Assembly: GCA_020852475.1 (NCBI GenBank)
Contig: JADZAR010000036.1
Location: forward strand, 1 to 41,950
Direction of reading: 5' to 3'
Source: Nitrosomonas sp.
Lineage (GTDB): Bacteria; Pseudomonadota; Gammaproteobacteria; Burkholderiales; Nitrosomonadaceae
Length of the DNA stretch: 41,950 nucleotides
Shown: piece after piece, positions 9,259 to 19,456 of the stretch
How positions within the stretch are numbered: position 1 is the first letter of the stretch
Layout: every line of letters begins with the position of its first letter
Translations under genes and position numbers: made by a program
Notes under the pieces: generated by a model
Seen by the model: the letters and a program-made list of their open reading frames with translations, nothing else
What the model was told of the DNA's origin: nothing
Database searches by the model: none

Positions 9259-9295
9259 ACGGATAACTGTCAATCGACGGTTATCCGTTTTTATT
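9259..9295 (+). terminator. Rho-independent terminator after cytochrome P460
   Basis: ACGGATAAC (9259-9267) pairs perfectly with GTTATCCGT (9280-9288) around a 12-base loop and is followed directly by TTTTATTT. It lies 24 bases past the P460 stop. Confidence 0.85.
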
Positions 9296-9366
9296 TATCC
9301 CCAACCGCACTCACTTCACTCTCAGATCACCCTAAGCACATAGCCCAACAGATTACTACCTGCTAA

Positions 9367-10149
9367 TCAGAAAATATTTTTCCACTCACGTAATGCAGTG
9401 AAAACATCAACCGGATCAGTAAGTTTTCTTCCGGAGAATTGCTCCACGCAGCGAATAATTTCAGGATGCTGACAGCGCAGAAACGGATTGCAGGCCTTTT
9501 CGGTTGCCATGTCAGTCGGTAGTGTCGGCAAATGCTGCCGCCGCATTTCATTTGCCCGTTGTTCCAGTTCTCGCAAATCAGCATTGCCGGGCTCCACAGT
9601 TCTGGCGAAAGCGATATTTCCAAGCGTGTACTCATGCGCGCAATAAACCAGCGTATCATTCGGCAAGGAAGTCAGCTTCTGCAATGCATGGTACATCTGT
9701 CGTGGTGTGCCTTCGAAAATACGCCCACAGCCACAGGAAAACAGCGTATCGCCGCAAAATAGAAGATTGCTCGGTTGCGAAGCCGCAAAATAGGCGATAT
9801 GCCCACGCGTATGTCCGGAGATTTCCATGACATCCAGTGTTAACTCCAGAGACTCAAGCTGGATAAGGTCTCCGTCCCGAACGGGACTATTGACAGTAGC
9901 TATTTTCTCATGCACCGGCCCATAAACAGGCAAATCGAAATGTTCGAGCAACTGAGGATTGCCACCGGCATGATCACTGTGGTGATGCGTTATTAAAATG
10001 GCCGTGGGGCGCAATTGCTTTGCATTCAAGTAACTGATAACCGGAGCGGCATCCCCGGGATCAACAATTGCTGCATGTACAGTATTATGAATAATCCAGA
10101 TATAATTATCCCTGAAAGCAGGGACAGGGTGAATTTCCAGGTTGCTCAT
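9367..10149 (-). CDS. gloB: Hydroxyacylglutathione hydrolase (glyoxalase II)
   Basis: A 260-residue metallo-beta-lactamase-fold enzyme that hydrolyses S-lactoylglutathione to lactate and glutathione, the second step of methylglyoxal detoxification. The binuclear metal site is visible in THHHSDHAGG (about residues 54-63), HTRGHIAY, GDTLFSCGCGR and CAHEYTLGN. The C-terminal substrate-binding region with NPFLRC is present. Length is normal. The gene diverges from the methyltransferase-rnhA-dnaQ group, the same neighbourhood as in E. coli (gloB-yafS-rnhA-dnaQ). Confidence 0.96.
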   Translation of the reverse strand: MSNLEIHPVPAFRDNYIWIIHNTVHAAIVDPGDAAPVISYLNAKQLRPTAILITHHHSDHAGGNPQLLEHFDLPVYGPVHEKIATVNSPVRDGDLIQLESLELTLDVMEISGHTRGHIAYFAASQPSNLLFCGDTLFSCGCGRIFEGTPRQMYHALQKLTSLPNDTLVYCAHEYTLGNIAFARTVEPGNADLRELEQRANEMRRQHLPTLPTDMATEKACNPFLRCQHPEIIRCVEQFSGRKLTDPVDVFTALREWKNIF

Positions 10150-10384
10150 ATGCGATTGTATCCATGCGAACTGTTTAGGCGGTTTATGTTGGCAATGTTG
10201 CTCACTCGTGTTTGGTCGCGCACATTAAAGATTCCAAAATAAGATACCATACGCTGCGGGTTGATGCTGCTCATAAATGATAGTGCGTTTCCCGGGAACT
10301 TGCTGCTTACAGCGCAAATCTCATTTTCGAGTCAATCCAAGCCAGATTATTTGATCATCAAACTTAGCTTTCCAATTAACCGGC

Positions 10385-11158
10385 ATGACTGAACACACTG
10401 CAAACAACCCACAGGTATCCCTGACAGATCCGCGCTGGCTCGCCACATCACTGGGACAATATATCATCAACAATGAATTTGACTATTTTGATCAACTGGT
10501 AGCCAATATTTTTGGATATAACGCAATACAACTGGGTTTGCCGCACTATGACTTCTTAAGGGCGAATCGCATGCCGCTGAGATTTTCAGCGGGATATGAA
10601 CCGATGGTGGCACTACGAGCGCGGGTGGATCATCTGCCTATATCCAGCGAGAGCATTGACCTTGTCATCATGCCGCATGTGCTTGAATTTAACGCCAACC
10701 CGCATCAGATACTGCGCGAGGTTTACCGTGTTTTAATTCCTGAAGGCCATATTGTTATATCGGGCTTTAATCCTTTCAGCTTGTGGGGACTACACCGACA
10801 TTTCACCTCCAGTCGCAACGAATTTCCCTGGAATGGCAATTTCATTGCATTGTCACGTGTAAAAGACTGGCTAAAATTACTTAATTTTGAAATGAAAGGT
10901 GGCAAGCTGTGCTGCTATACGCCGCCTTTTTCGAAGGAAAACTGGCGCAAACGTTTCAAATTCATGGAAGACGCGGGAGATCGCTGGTGGCCGATTTCGG
11001 GTGGCGTTTATTTTTTACATGCCGTAAAACACAAGCATTGCATGCATCTGATTAAGCCAAGCTGGAAAACCAGTCTGGCCGGAAAAAGAAAAATAGTGGC
11101 CGCGACACAGCGCAGCAAGGACAACTCAGATCGCAACAGAATGATCTTTCCCCAATGA
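10385..11158 (+). CDS. Class I SAM-dependent methyltransferase, YafS-like
   Basis: A 257-residue protein with the C-terminal half of a methyltransferase fold: [19 protein letters not shown], then [21 protein letters not shown], typical of the Methyltransf_11 group. A clear glycine-rich SAM motif I is not visible near the N-terminus, where [10 protein letters not shown] stands instead, so activity is uncertain. Its position between gloB and rnhA matches E. coli yafS, whose substrate is unknown. The stop overlaps the rnhA start by four bases (ATGA), indicating translational coupling. The C-terminal tail (about residues 225-257) is basic and Ser/Arg-rich. Confidence 0.85.
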   Translation: MTEHTANNPQVSLTDPRWLATSLGQYIINNEFDYFDQLVANIFGYNAIQLGLPHYDFLRANRMPLRFSAGYEPMVALRARVDHLPISSESIDLVIMPHVLEFNANPHQILREVYRVLIPEGHIVISGFNPFSLWGLHRHFTSSRNEFPWNGNFIALSRVKDWLKLLNFEMKGGKLCCYTPPFSKENWRKRFKFMEDAGDRWWPISGGVYFLHAVKHKHCMHLIKPSWKTSLAGKRKIVAATQRSKDNSDRNRMIFPQ

Positions 11159-11625
11159 CTGAAACAAAAAAAGAAAAAATAGTTGAGATATACACTGACG
11201 GCGCGTGTAAAGGTAATCCCGGCATGGGTGGCTGGGGAGCATTGCTTAAGTACAACGGACATGAACAGGAAATCTGCGGCGGCGAACTGCATACGACCAA
11301 CAATCGTATGGAGCTGCTTGCTGTCATTCGCGCGCTGGAAATGTTGAAGCGCCGCTGCAAAGTGCAATTACATACGGATTCTCAATATGTCCATAAAGGC
11401 ATTAGTCAATGGATGCAATCCTGGAAAATACGTGACTGGAAAACAGCAGCTAAAAAACCAGTCAAGAACGCAGATTTATGGCAGATACTGGATCAGCTAT
11501 CCCATCAGCACGATATTCAATGGATCTGGGTACGCGGACATGCCGGCCATGAAGGCAACGAAAGAGCTGACGCGATAGCAAATCGTGGTGTTGCAAAAAT
11601 AATTGCCGAACATTCCAACAAATAA
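11155..11625 (+). CDS. rnhA: Ribonuclease HI
   Basis: A 156-residue endonuclease that degrades the RNA strand of RNA-DNA hybrids (R-loops, primers). The acidic catalytic set is visible: Asp in [12 protein letters not shown], Glu in [11 protein letters not shown], Asp in [12 protein letters not shown] and Asp in GNERADAIA. The basic handle with [16 protein letters not shown] is present, as is [12 protein letters not shown]. Length matches the E. coli enzyme (155). It overlaps the upstream methyltransferase gene by four bases and precedes dnaQ by 25. Confidence 0.97.
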   Translation: MTETKKEKIVEIYTDGACKGNPGMGGWGALLKYNGHEQEICGGELHTTNNRMELLAVIRALEMLKRRCKVQLHTDSQYVHKGISQWMQSWKIRDWKTAAKKPVKNADLWQILDQLSHQHDIQWIWVRGHAGHEGNERADAIANRGVAKIIAEHSNK

Positions 11626-11650
11626 GTTGAACGATAAATAAATATTTACC

Positions 11651-12361
11651 ATGCGGCAAATTGTACTGGATACGGAAACCACCGGACTGGAACACAAATC
11701 AGGACATCGCATTGTCGAGATCGCGGCGGTTGAGATTCGCAACAGACAGTTGACAGGCAATCATTTTCATCAATACCTGAATCCTGAGCGTGACAGTGAT
11801 CCTGGTGCCTTGCAGGTTCACGGACTGACACGCGCTTTTCTTGAAGACAAACCCAGGTTCAATGAAATCTGCGCATTATTTATTGATTTCATCAGTGATG
11901 CAGAACTGATCATACACAACGCACCATTCGATGTCGGTTTTCTAAATCATGAGCTGGGGCTGGCAAAACGGCAAACGCTGGATACCTATTGCGCTGAAAT
12001 TACCGATACACTTAAGCTGGCTAAAGAGCTTCACCCCGGAAAACGCAACAATCTGGACGCGCTCTGCGAACGTTACAAGGTTGACAACTCCAGGCGGACA
12101 CTGCATGGCGCATTACTGGACGCGGAGCTTCTGGCGGAAGTGTATCTCGCGATGACACGTGGGCAGGAATCACTGCTCATCGATCTTGATCTTTCCAATC
12201 CGATTGACAGTCCGTCGGTTTGTGATATTGGAAGTCTGAACCTGCGCATTTTGCCTGCTTCAACCGCAGAAACAGAACGGCATAATCAGCTTCTGACTCA
12301 TATCGATAAAGAAAGTAATCATCGCTGCATATGGAAGAAACTACAGTCCACAGATAATTAG
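11651..12361 (+). CDS. dnaQ: DNA polymerase III epsilon subunit, 3'-5' proofreading exonuclease
   Basis: A 236-residue DEDDh exonuclease. Exo I is LDTETTGLEHKSGHRIVEI, Exo II is HNAPFDVGFLNHELG, and Exo III is HGALLDAELLAEVY with the catalytic His. The C-terminal region, which would bind the alpha subunit, is present. It proofreads in the replicative polymerase core. It is the last gene of the methyltransferase-rnhA-dnaQ unit. The TPR gene converges on it after 42 bases. Confidence 0.96.
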   Translation: MRQIVLDTETTGLEHKSGHRIVEIAAVEIRNRQLTGNHFHQYLNPERDSDPGALQVHGLTRAFLEDKPRFNEICALFIDFISDAELIIHNAPFDVGFLNHELGLAKRQTLDTYCAEITDTLKLAKELHPGKRNNLDALCERYKVDNSRRTLHGALLDAELLAEVYLAMTRGQESLLIDLDLSNPIDSPSVCDIGSLNLRILPASTAETERHNQLLTHIDKESNHRCIWKKLQSTDN

Positions 12362-12403
12362 AATCCCCTTGGCTCCCGGCGATTTTTGCTCCAGATACCC
12401 GTT

Positions 12404-13027
12404 TTATTCCCGCCAGCGACCGGCAGAACGTAACTGCTGTTTCAACCCTTGCAGTGGAAAATCCTGGTCATAGGCTTTCTTAGCGAAATGAACCGCTTTT
12501 TCATAGTCTCTTTTTTTTAAATACACCAACCCAAGATTATAAGCCGTCAGTGGATTATCCGGTTCCAGGTCAATGGCAAACAGCAATTGCTCCAGCGCCA
12601 GATCCGGTTTATTGATTTTCAGCAAATGATTGCTGAAAACCAGACGCACCATCGCGTCATCCGGCTTGAAACGTACAGCGCGCTCGAAATAACACAGCGT
12701 TGTAAATCTTGCGCCTTGCGGCTTAGGCGTCCTGTCCCTTATACTTAGCCGGCCCAATGTTTCCAGTGCGCGATGATGGTTAGGAAAAGTACTGAGGACA
12801 AAATCAAGATCGCCACCGAATGTTCCGGTATCGGGCGCAATGAGCTGCTCGACATTCTTTGAGAAATGATGAACTTCGACCGTGTTAAGCAGTGCTCTTT
12901 GTTCGTTTCTATAATCAAAAGGACCCCTGCCGCGATTGCCATCCAGCTCGCCGCAAATGGACGATGCCTGGCTTATCGTTGCGTTGAGCAGAAAAAATGA
13001 AGCGATCAAAAACGAGAAATGTTTCAT
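12404..13027 (-). CDS. Secreted TPR-repeat protein of unknown function
   Basis: A 207-residue protein with a signal peptide (MKHFSFLIASFFLLNATISQAS). The C-terminal half contains tetratricopeptide-like helices: TLCYFERAVRFKPDD, ALEQLLFAIDLEPDNPLTAY, and NLGLVYLKKRDYEKAVHFAKK. The tail ends in basic residues. TPR units mediate protein-protein contacts; the partner is unknown. It is monocistronic and divergent from msrB with a gap of about 140 bases. Confidence 0.82.
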   Translation of the reverse strand: MKHFSFLIASFFLLNATISQASSICGELDGNRGRGPFDYRNEQRALLNTVEVHHFSKNVEQLIAPDTGTFGGDLDFVLSTFPNHHRALETLGRLSIRDRTPKPQGARFTTLCYFERAVRFKPDDAMVRLVFSNHLLKINKPDLALEQLLFAIDLEPDNPLTAYNLGLVYLKKRDYEKAVHFAKKAYDQDFPLQGLKQQLRSAGRWRE

Positions 13028-13164
13028 AATGTAATCAATATATCTGTTGAAAACGATTGCTTCGCAGTGTTTTTCGCTACTGCGTATATAAGAAATTTTT
13101 CCGGGAAAGGCATAATCTTGCCATCAAATTACATAGACTTACAATCATTAAATAAAGTTTGGAT

Positions 13165-13647
13165 ATGAATAATGATTACAATCCTTTCAAGGCATTTGAA
13201 AAGGATGCGACAAAACTGAAAGAAACATTGACTGATCTTCAGTATCACGTCACGCAGAAGGCTGGAACCGAGCCGCCGTTTCAAAACGAATTCTGGGACA
13301 GCAAGGAAGAAGGCATCTATGTGGATATCGTCTCGGGTGAACCGCTTTTCGCATCAATCCATAAATTTGATTCAGGCACTGGATGGCCAAGTTTTTTTCA
13401 ACCGATTGATGCAAAATACATCCAGCTGAAGAAAGACTATAAGCTTCTGGTGCCACGCGATGAAGTACGCAGCCGGTACGCCGACAGTCATCTCGGACAC
13501 GTGTTCAATGACGGGCCACCACCGACAGGGTTGCGTTACTGCATCAATTCGGCTGCTTTGAAATTCATACCGCGCAACGCACTTCAGGCAACAGGCTATG
13601 GCGAGTTTATCAGTCTTTTCGATGATCATTCCAGACAACAGGAATGA
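13165..13647 (+). CDS. msrB: Peptide-methionine (R)-S-oxide reductase, zinc-free type
   Basis: A 160-residue enzyme that repairs Met-(R)-sulfoxide in proteins. Motifs: [34 protein letters not shown], and the catalytic Cys in [12 protein letters not shown]. The two CxxC pairs that bind zinc in many MsrB proteins are absent (for example [11 protein letters not shown] in place of a cysteine-containing segment). I chose the ATG at 13165; a TTG two codons upstream is an alternative. The stop overlaps the next gene's start by four bases, so it is coupled to the antiporter. There is no signal peptide, so it acts in the cytoplasm. Confidence 0.94.
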   Translation: MNNDYNPFKAFEKDATKLKETLTDLQYHVTQKAGTEPPFQNEFWDSKEEGIYVDIVSGEPLFASIHKFDSGTGWPSFFQPIDAKYIQLKKDYKLLVPRDEVRSRYADSHLGHVFNDGPPPTGLRYCINSAALKFIPRNALQATGYGEFISLFDDHSRQQE

Positions 13648-15095
13648 CTCATCCCGGAACACCATCATCGAATAACAGCCCCCTCGAAACAAGGCTGGAA
13701 GCACTGCTGGCGGAAAAACGGCTGCCGTCACTGGCACACGCAGTCGGGTGTTTCTGCGGCGTATTTTTGATGATTTCATCGGGTTTGTTCATTTTTGAAA
13801 TCAGCCTGCACATCATCATGTTTCTGGCACTGATCTGGATTGTGATTCAGGCATCCTGGCTTGGACATTCGTTTATCATTGTGCGTCAGATGATGAATCA
13901 CGGCATCAGCAAGGCTCTCCCCGCACTGTATATTTTCCTGCTGATCGGCATGGTCATTGCAAGCTACATGCAAAGCGGCACAATCGCAAGCCTGCTCTAT
14001 TACGGGATTGACTGGCTCAGTCCCGTCATTTTCCTGCCCGCCGGACTGATATTGTGCTGCTTTATGTCACTGGCAACCGGCACTTCATGGGGAACGGTGG
14101 GAACACTCGGCGTTGTACTGATGGGCATCGGGGAAACCATGGGCATCCCGTTACCCCTTGTTGCTGGCATGATCATTTCAGGCGCCACATTCGGTGATAA
14201 GCTATCGCCCATATCCGACACGACCAACCTGGCGGCCATGAGCGCGGATACCCCGCTTTACCGCCACATTCATTCCATGCTCTATACCACCGTGCCGACG
14301 TTCCTGATCGTGCTCTGCCTGTTTATCGCGTTCGGGCTCCAGTTTACCGATACGGTATTGCCTCGAACAGATATTGATGAAATCCGCTCCGCGCTGTCAG
14401 GCGCCTATCGGCTCACCCCGTGGATCACACTGCTACCGCTTGCAGCCATGTTCTTTTTGAGCATAAAACGCTATGCGCCTGAAATCAGCATGTCGGCAAG
14501 TGTTCTGCTTGCCGCGCTAATCGCCATTTTGTATCAAGATAAAAACGGTATTGACGTATTGAACGCACTCTGGCTGAATACCGACGGTTCGACAGGTATC
14601 GATAATCTCGACGCATTGCTGGGCCGCGGCGGCATTTACAGCATGGCCTGGACGCTGCTGCTCTCGATCATGGCGCTGGCGCTGGGCGGCATATTGCATC
14701 ATGCCGGTTTTCTGCGCGTTTTGCTGGTGAATATCATCATGCATATCAAACGCATCAGCACCTTGATTGCCACCACAATTACCGCTGGTTTTATCAGCAA
14801 TATCGCCATGGGCGAAGCCTATATCGCTATTATTCTGAACTGCCAGCTGTTTAAAAGCACCTACGAAGAGAAAGCCATTGATAAGGCTGTATTGTCCCGT
14901 TCCGTGGAAGAAGGCGCTACGCTGACTACGGCATTGATACCTTGGACAACGACCGGCACATTCTACGCCGCCACACTGGGCATTGCGACACTGGATTATG
15001 CACCCTATGCCTTGTTGAATCTGTTGAATCCTTTTGTTTCGATCATCATGGCATTACTCGGCTGGGGTATATTAAGAACCACCGCCAGCAGATAA
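13644..15095 (+). CDS. nhaC: Na+/H+ antiporter, NhaC family
   Basis: A 483-residue polytopic membrane protein with about 11-12 hydrophobic segments. NhaC-type motifs include [40 protein letters not shown] and, near the C-terminus, [17 protein letters not shown]. These proteins exchange Na+ (and sometimes organic anions) for protons and support pH and sodium homeostasis, useful to a cell that acidifies its surroundings by ammonia oxidation (inference). It is translationally coupled to msrB through ATGA, and metW converges 41 bases after its end. Substrate specificity cannot be read from sequence. Confidence 0.9.
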   Translation: MTHPGTPSSNNSPLETRLEALLAEKRLPSLAHAVGCFCGVFLMISSGLFIFEISLHIIMFLALIWIVIQASWLGHSFIIVRQMMNHGISKALPALYIFLLIGMVIASYMQSGTIASLLYYGIDWLSPVIFLPAGLILCCFMSLATGTSWGTVGTLGVVLMGIGETMGIPLPLVAGMIISGATFGDKLSPISDTTNLAAMSADTPLYRHIHSMLYTTVPTFLIVLCLFIAFGLQFTDTVLPRTDIDEIRSALSGAYRLTPWITLLPLAAMFFLSIKRYAPEISMSASVLLAALIAILYQDKNGIDVLNALWLNTDGSTGIDNLDALLGRGGIYSMAWTLLLSIMALALGGILHHAGFLRVLLVNIIMHIKRISTLIATTITAGFISNIAMGEAYIAIILNCQLFKSTYEEKAIDKAVLSRSVEEGATLTTALIPWTTTGTFYAATLGIATLDYAPYALLNLLNPFVSIIMALLGWGILRTTASR

Positions 15096-15136
15096 ACCGT
15101 TTAACACCGATTGGCGCTGCACTAAACGAACGTCTG

Positions 15137-15778
15137 TTAATCCCGCGATTCCAGTCGCGGCGATTTGTTTTGCCGCTCAAACCGGTAAAAAGCGAGCTTT
15201 CCCATCAGGTTAGGCAGAAACCTGATCTGCCGGTCTTGCTGCATAACGCGGCGCTCCAGAATTTTCGCATCGCACTGCTGACAGAAATCCTCAAAATCTC
15301 CGAGCGTGCAAAGATGGATATTCGGTGTGTCGTACCAATGATAAGGCAAGGCTTCCGACACCGGCATATGGCCCCGGATGACCTGCAAACGGTTCTTCCA
15401 GTAACCGAAATTCGGAAAGGAAACAATACCCTCGCGTCCGACGCGCAGCATTTCCCTGATAATTCTTTCGGTATGCCGCATCGCTTGCAGTGTCTGCGAA
15501 AGAATCACATAATCAAATGCGTCATTGGCGAAACCGGAAAGCCCGGTTTCGAGATCGCTTTGAATGACATTAATGCCATTCTTCAGACAACTCAGCACAT
15601 TCCCGTCATCGATATCCACGCCATAACCAAAAATATGGCGCTCCTGTTGCAGATATTTCAATAATGCACCGTCTCCACAACCCAGATCCAGTATTTTGGA
15701 GTCCGCCTTGATCCAGCTGGCGATGGCTGCAAAATCGGGACGTAGTGCAGCCGCTGTTGATGATGTCGTCGTAATCAT
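15137..15778 (-). CDS. metW: Methionine biosynthesis protein MetW
   Basis: A 213-residue SAM-methyltransferase-fold protein. Motif I is ILDLGCGDGALL, followed by LSQTLQAM and the MetW-typical EGIVSFPNFGYWKNR and LPYHWYDTPNIHLCT. MetW is nearly always encoded directly after metX. It is reported to be needed for, or to activate, the homoserine acyltransferase in several proteobacteria. Here it starts 14 bases after the metX stop, so the two form an operon. Confidence 0.95.
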   Translation of the reverse strand: MITTTSSTAAALRPDFAAIASWIKADSKILDLGCGDGALLKYLQQERHIFGYGVDIDDGNVLSCLKNGINVIQSDLETGLSGFANDAFDYVILSQTLQAMRHTERIIREMLRVGREGIVSFPNFGYWKNRLQVIRGHMPVSEALPYHWYDTPNIHLCTLGDFEDFCQQCDAKILERRVMQQDRQIRFLPNLMGKLAFYRFERQNKSPRLESRD

Positions 15779-15792
15779 AATGACTGTATTTA

Positions 15793-16920
15793 CTAAACCT
15801 CGATATTATTCATATAAGCCCGCACCAATTGATGATAATAGACATCATTCATCAGAAATGAGTCATGACCGTGCGCTGAAGTGATCTCCGCGTAACTGAC
15901 ATTGATGTTATTTTTCAGCAACGCCTTAACGATATCCCGCGAGCGTTCCGGCGAGAAGCGCCAGTCCGTCGTGAACGAGAGCACCAGGAAACCGGCTTTG
16001 GCCACTTTAAATGCAGCAGTCAAATCGCCATTATAGGCATGAGCCGGATCAAAATAATCCAGCGCCTTGGTCATCAGCAGATAACTGTTGGCATCAAACA
16101 AATCGCTGAATTTATCGCCTTGGTAACGCAGATACGATTCAATCTCAAACTCGACATCATAACCAAAAGAGAATTTTCCATCCCTCAAGTCGCGTCCGAA
16201 TTTCGTCGCCATCGAATGATCTGAAAGGTAGGTAATATGACCCAGCATACGCGCCAGTCTTAAACCGCGGCGTGGTACTGTATTGTAGGCATAGTAATCA
16301 CCACCATAAAAATCCTGATCAGTCAGAATGGCCTGACGCGCCACATCGTTAAATGCAATATTTTGTGCGGTGAGTTTTGCCGCTGCGGCGATGACAACAG
16401 CGTGACGAACCTTCTCAGGATAATTCAACGTCCATTGCAGCGCCTGCATTCCGCCAAGACTTCCGCCAACCACTGCGGCAAACTGCGCAATACCAAGATG
16501 CTCAGCCAGTTGCGCCTGGGTTTCGACCCAATCTTCCACGGTAACGAGGGGAAATTTGGCACCATAGGGATGGTTTGTCGATGGATCGAGGCTTGCCGGA
16601 CCAGTGGAACCATGACAGCCACCCAGATTGTTGACACCGACAACAAAAAATTTATCTGTATCAATGGGCTTTCCTGGTCCCACCATGTTGTCCCACCATC
16701 CGGTGCTCTTGGGTTTATCTGCATAAATGCCTGCAACATGATGATTTCCCGAAAGCGCGTGACACACCAGTAAAGCATTTGAACGATCAGCGTTCAACCG
16801 GCCATAGGTCTCGTAGACCAGATGATAGCCGTTCAATGTCGAGCCGCTTTTCAGTTCCAGAGGTTTATCGATATGCACGAACTGCGGTGTTACGATACCG
16901 ACGGAGTTTGAATCTTGCAT
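15793..16920 (-). CDS. metX: Homoserine O-acyltransferase
   Basis: A 375-residue alpha/beta hydrolase that acylates homoserine, the first committed step of methionine synthesis. The nucleophile Ser lies in [12 protein letters not shown] (about residue 149), the catalytic Asp near [16 protein letters not shown], and the His in [19 protein letters not shown] and [11 protein letters not shown] are family markers. MetX proteins paired with MetW use acetyl- or succinyl-CoA depending on lineage, and betaproteobacterial members are often succinyltransferases. The sequence alone does not settle which. The gene heads the metXW operon. Confidence 0.94.
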   Translation of the reverse strand: MQDSNSVGIVTPQFVHIDKPLELKSGSTLNGYHLVYETYGRLNADRSNALLVCHALSGNHHVAGIYADKPKSTGWWDNMVGPGKPIDTDKFFVVGVNNLGGCHGSTGPASLDPSTNHPYGAKFPLVTVEDWVETQAQLAEHLGIAQFAAVVGGSLGGMQALQWTLNYPEKVRHAVVIAAAAKLTAQNIAFNDVARQAILTDQDFYGGDYYAYNTVPRRGLRLARMLGHITYLSDHSMATKFGRDLRDGKFSFGYDVEFEIESYLRYQGDKFSDLFDANSYLLMTKALDYFDPAHAYNGDLTAAFKVAKAGFLVLSFTTDWRFSPERSRDIVKALLKNNINVSYAEITSAHGHDSFLMNDVYYHQLVRAYMNNIEV

Positions 16921-17016
16921 TGAATAATATCGAGAAATTTTCCGCTAAAAAAACATGTGATTATATCGCTAAAAATAAGACAACATCATCACCCTGCCGT
17001 GGCGACGATGTTGTTA

Positions 17017-18744
17017 TCAACTGTTCAGTTTCCTGAGAAGAAGATGCATTTTCTCTGGATTATCCGCGCGTACAATACGCTGCGCCAAAGGAATAATATC
17101 AGGTAAATTACTTTTCAGTATCTGATTCTTGATGGTCAGCAACTGCGAAGAATACATGGAAAACTGCTGCAACCCCATACCGAGCAACAAGCGCGTAAAC
17201 TGGAGATCGCCCGCCATTTCACCGCAGATTGAAACCGGTTTCCCGACGCGCCCTGACATCTGGATGACTCGCGACACCAGCCATAACACAGCAGGATGAA
17301 AAGGATCGTAAAGATGCGCCACAGTGTCATCCACGCGATCAACAGCCAGCGTGTATTGAATCAGATCGTTGGTGCCAATGGACAAAAAATCCAGCCGTTG
17401 CAGAAAAATTTCCACACTGAGCGCCGCAGCGGGAATCTCGATCATGCCGCCAACCTGTATCTTTTCATCAAAACTGGCCTGTTCGTCGCGCAATGTCTGC
17501 TTGGCATATTCAATCATATGCAGCGCCTGATTGACTTCGTTCAAATTCGACAGCATCGGAATCAGCAGTTTAACGTTGCCGAATTGCGATGCGCGCAATA
17601 TTGCGCGTAACTGCGTCAGAAACATTTGCGGCTCTGACAGGCTCAGGCGGATTGCGCGTAACCCCAATGCCGGATTTGCCGCAAGCTGGGAAACATGTTT
17701 CAAATTCTTATCCGCACCCAGATCAAACGTCCGGATCGTCACCGGCTTGCCGCGCATCTGCGTTGCAACGGTTCGATACGCTTCGAATTGTTCCTCTTCT
17801 CCTGGCAGGTCATCGCGGTTCATGAACAGAAACTCGCTGCGAAACAACCCGATACCGGCAGCGCCGTTTTCCTTGACCTGTTCCAGATCACCGGGTAATT
17901 CTATATTGGCCAGCAAGTCTATGGCTGTTCCATCCAGTGTTACCGCCTTAACACTTTTCAAGCGCCTGAGTTTCTGTTTTTCCAGTTCGAATTGACTCTG
18001 CCGCAGGCGGTATTCATCAAGAACATACTTGTCGGGATTCACGATAATGATCCCCTGACTGCCGTCGACAATCAGACAATCGCCTTCAAGAATCAGCTGA
18101 TGCGCATGATGCAAGGCTACAATAGAAGGAATATTCAGGCTGCGCGCGACAATTGCGGTATGCGATGTCAGGCTGCCCATATCGGTCAGAAAAGCAATGA
18201 ACTGGTGCGGTTTGTATTGCATGATATCGGCAGGACTCAAGTCATGCGCCACCAAGATGTGATCACCCGAGTTTCTGGAAGGTGGCGGGTGATAACCGGG
18301 ATGCCCCAGCAACGCCTTGAGCACCCGATCGACTACCTGCTCCACGTCTGTCCGGCGTTCGCGCAAATAAGCATCATCAATCGCCTCAAACTGTTCCAGC
18401 AAAGCGTTTTTCTGCTGCAACAGCGCCCATTCCGCATTACACTGCGTCTGCGAGATTATAGCGCGCGTCGCTTCTGTCAAAGTTGGATCGTCCAGAATCA
18501 TGTGATGCAATTCGAGAAATGCACTGAATTCCGCCAGCGCAGGCCCGTCTGTCACTGACGAACGCAGTGCCTCAAATTCAGCGCGGACCGCGGCGAATGC
18601 ATTGTCCAGGCGCTTAATCTCGGCATCGATCTGATTCCTGGGTATCAAATAGTGCATGACTTCCAGCGTCGCGGATGCCGTCATATGCGCATGTCCTATC
18701 GCGATACCGCTGGATACGGCAATACCGTACAGGATGAAACTCAT
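17017..18744 (-). CDS. ptsI: Phosphoenolpyruvate-protein phosphotransferase (Enzyme I)
   Basis: A 575-residue PTS Enzyme I that takes phosphate from PEP and passes it to HPr. The phospho-His lies in GSLTSHTAIVARSLNIPS (about residue 191). The PEP-binding barrel carries IGLFRSEFLFMNRDDLPGEEEQ, RTFDLGADKNL, and GTNDLIQYTLAVDR with CGEMAGD near the C-terminus. Length is typical. It overlaps the HPr gene by four bases. No sugar permease (EIIBC) is encoded nearby, so this looks like a regulatory PTS, as is common in betaproteobacteria. Confidence 0.97.
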   Translation of the reverse strand: MSFILYGIAVSSGIAIGHAHMTASATLEVMHYLIPRNQIDAEIKRLDNAFAAVRAEFEALRSSVTDGPALAEFSAFLELHHMILDDPTLTEATRAIISQTQCNAEWALLQQKNALLEQFEAIDDAYLRERRTDVEQVVDRVLKALLGHPGYHPPPSRNSGDHILVAHDLSPADIMQYKPHQFIAFLTDMGSLTSHTAIVARSLNIPSIVALHHAHQLILEGDCLIVDGSQGIIIVNPDKYVLDEYRLRQSQFELEKQKLRRLKSVKAVTLDGTAIDLLANIELPGDLEQVKENGAAGIGLFRSEFLFMNRDDLPGEEEQFEAYRTVATQMRGKPVTIRTFDLGADKNLKHVSQLAANPALGLRAIRLSLSEPQMFLTQLRAILRASQFGNVKLLIPMLSNLNEVNQALHMIEYAKQTLRDEQASFDEKIQVGGMIEIPAAALSVEIFLQRLDFLSIGTNDLIQYTLAVDRVDDTVAHLYDPFHPAVLWLVSRVIQMSGRVGKPVSICGEMAGDLQFTRLLLGMGLQQFSMYSSQLLTIKNQILKSNLPDIIPLAQRIVRADNPEKMHLLLRKLNS

Positions 18745-19010
18745 TCACCTTCCTCGAAATAATTGTCAATCAATGCCACCAGCGCATGCATCGCTTCATT
18801 TTCGTCATCGCCATCGGTTTCAATGCGCAACTGAGTTCCCTTGCTGGCGGCCAGCGTCATGACACCCATGATGCTTTTGGCATTGACGCGCCGGTTATTG
18901 CCGGAAATCCAGACCTCGCATTTGTATTGACTGGCCAGTTTAGTCAGCTTGGCGGATGCGCGTGCGTGCAATCCCAGTTTATTGATAATTTCGACTTCTC
19001 TAAGCTGCAT
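18741..19010 (-). CDS. ptsH: Phosphocarrier protein HPr
   Basis: An 89-residue HPr. His15 in KLGLHARASAK accepts phosphate from Enzyme I, and Ser46 in NAKSIMGVM is the HPr-kinase site. I chose the ATG at 19010 because it places these residues at the canonical numbers; a longer in-frame extension upstream has no homology. It overlaps both the EIIA gene (11 bases) and ptsI (4 bases), so the three are translated as one unit. Confidence 0.96.
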   Translation of the reverse strand: MQLREVEIINKLGLHARASAKLTKLASQYKCEVWISGNNRRVNAKSIMGVMTLAASKGTQLRIETDGDDENEAMHALVALIDNYFEEGE

Positions 19011-19404
19011 GATCGGTAACCTCGGGAATAACGATGATGCCGTTTTTTCCGCCGCCCAGCGCCTTCTCAACAACCGTGGACAACGTTTCATTACGGTAGG
19101 TCAGCGCCCTGACCAGCATGGGCAGATTGACGCCGGTAATACAGGCAACCCGATTGGCTTCTGTCAATCTTGTCGCAATATTGCACGGCGTCGCGCCAAG
19201 GATATCGCACAGCACCAGGACACCGTCACCGGCATCAAGCTGACGCACAGTTTCGCGCATATCAACCAGAACATCATCGGGATTGTCTGCTGCAAAAACA
19301 CCCAGATGCATCAGCCGTTCCGGTTTCTCAGCCACGACATGACATGCGCAGCGAATCAGATGTTCGCCAAGATGTTCATGCGTGACAATCAGTATTCCGA
19401 TCAT
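19000..19404 (-). CDS. PTS EIIA component, mannose family
   Basis: A 134-residue protein matching the EIIA-Man fold. The phosphorylatable His is His9 in ILIVTHEHLGEHL. VLVLCDILGATPCNIATR and ITGVNLPMLVRAL are typical segments. It receives phosphate from HPr. As no EIIB/C/D partners are nearby, it probably acts as a regulator rather than a sugar transporter (inference). It is the first gene of EIIA-ptsH-ptsI. Confidence 0.93.
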   Translation of the reverse strand: MIGILIVTHEHLGEHLIRCACHVVAEKPERLMHLGVFAADNPDDVLVDMRETVRQLDAGDGVLVLCDILGATPCNIATRLTEANRVACITGVNLPMLVRALTYRNETLSTVVEKALGGGKNGIIVIPEVTDHAA

Positions 19405-19456
19405 GTTGTATTTTCCTGGGTGCTAAAAAAATGAATGTATCAAACAGACTGAGAAT

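Noticed and set aside
14942-15664. 240-codon plus-strand frame over metW
   Set aside because: It is antisense to metW, which has all MetW motifs and forms an operon with metX.
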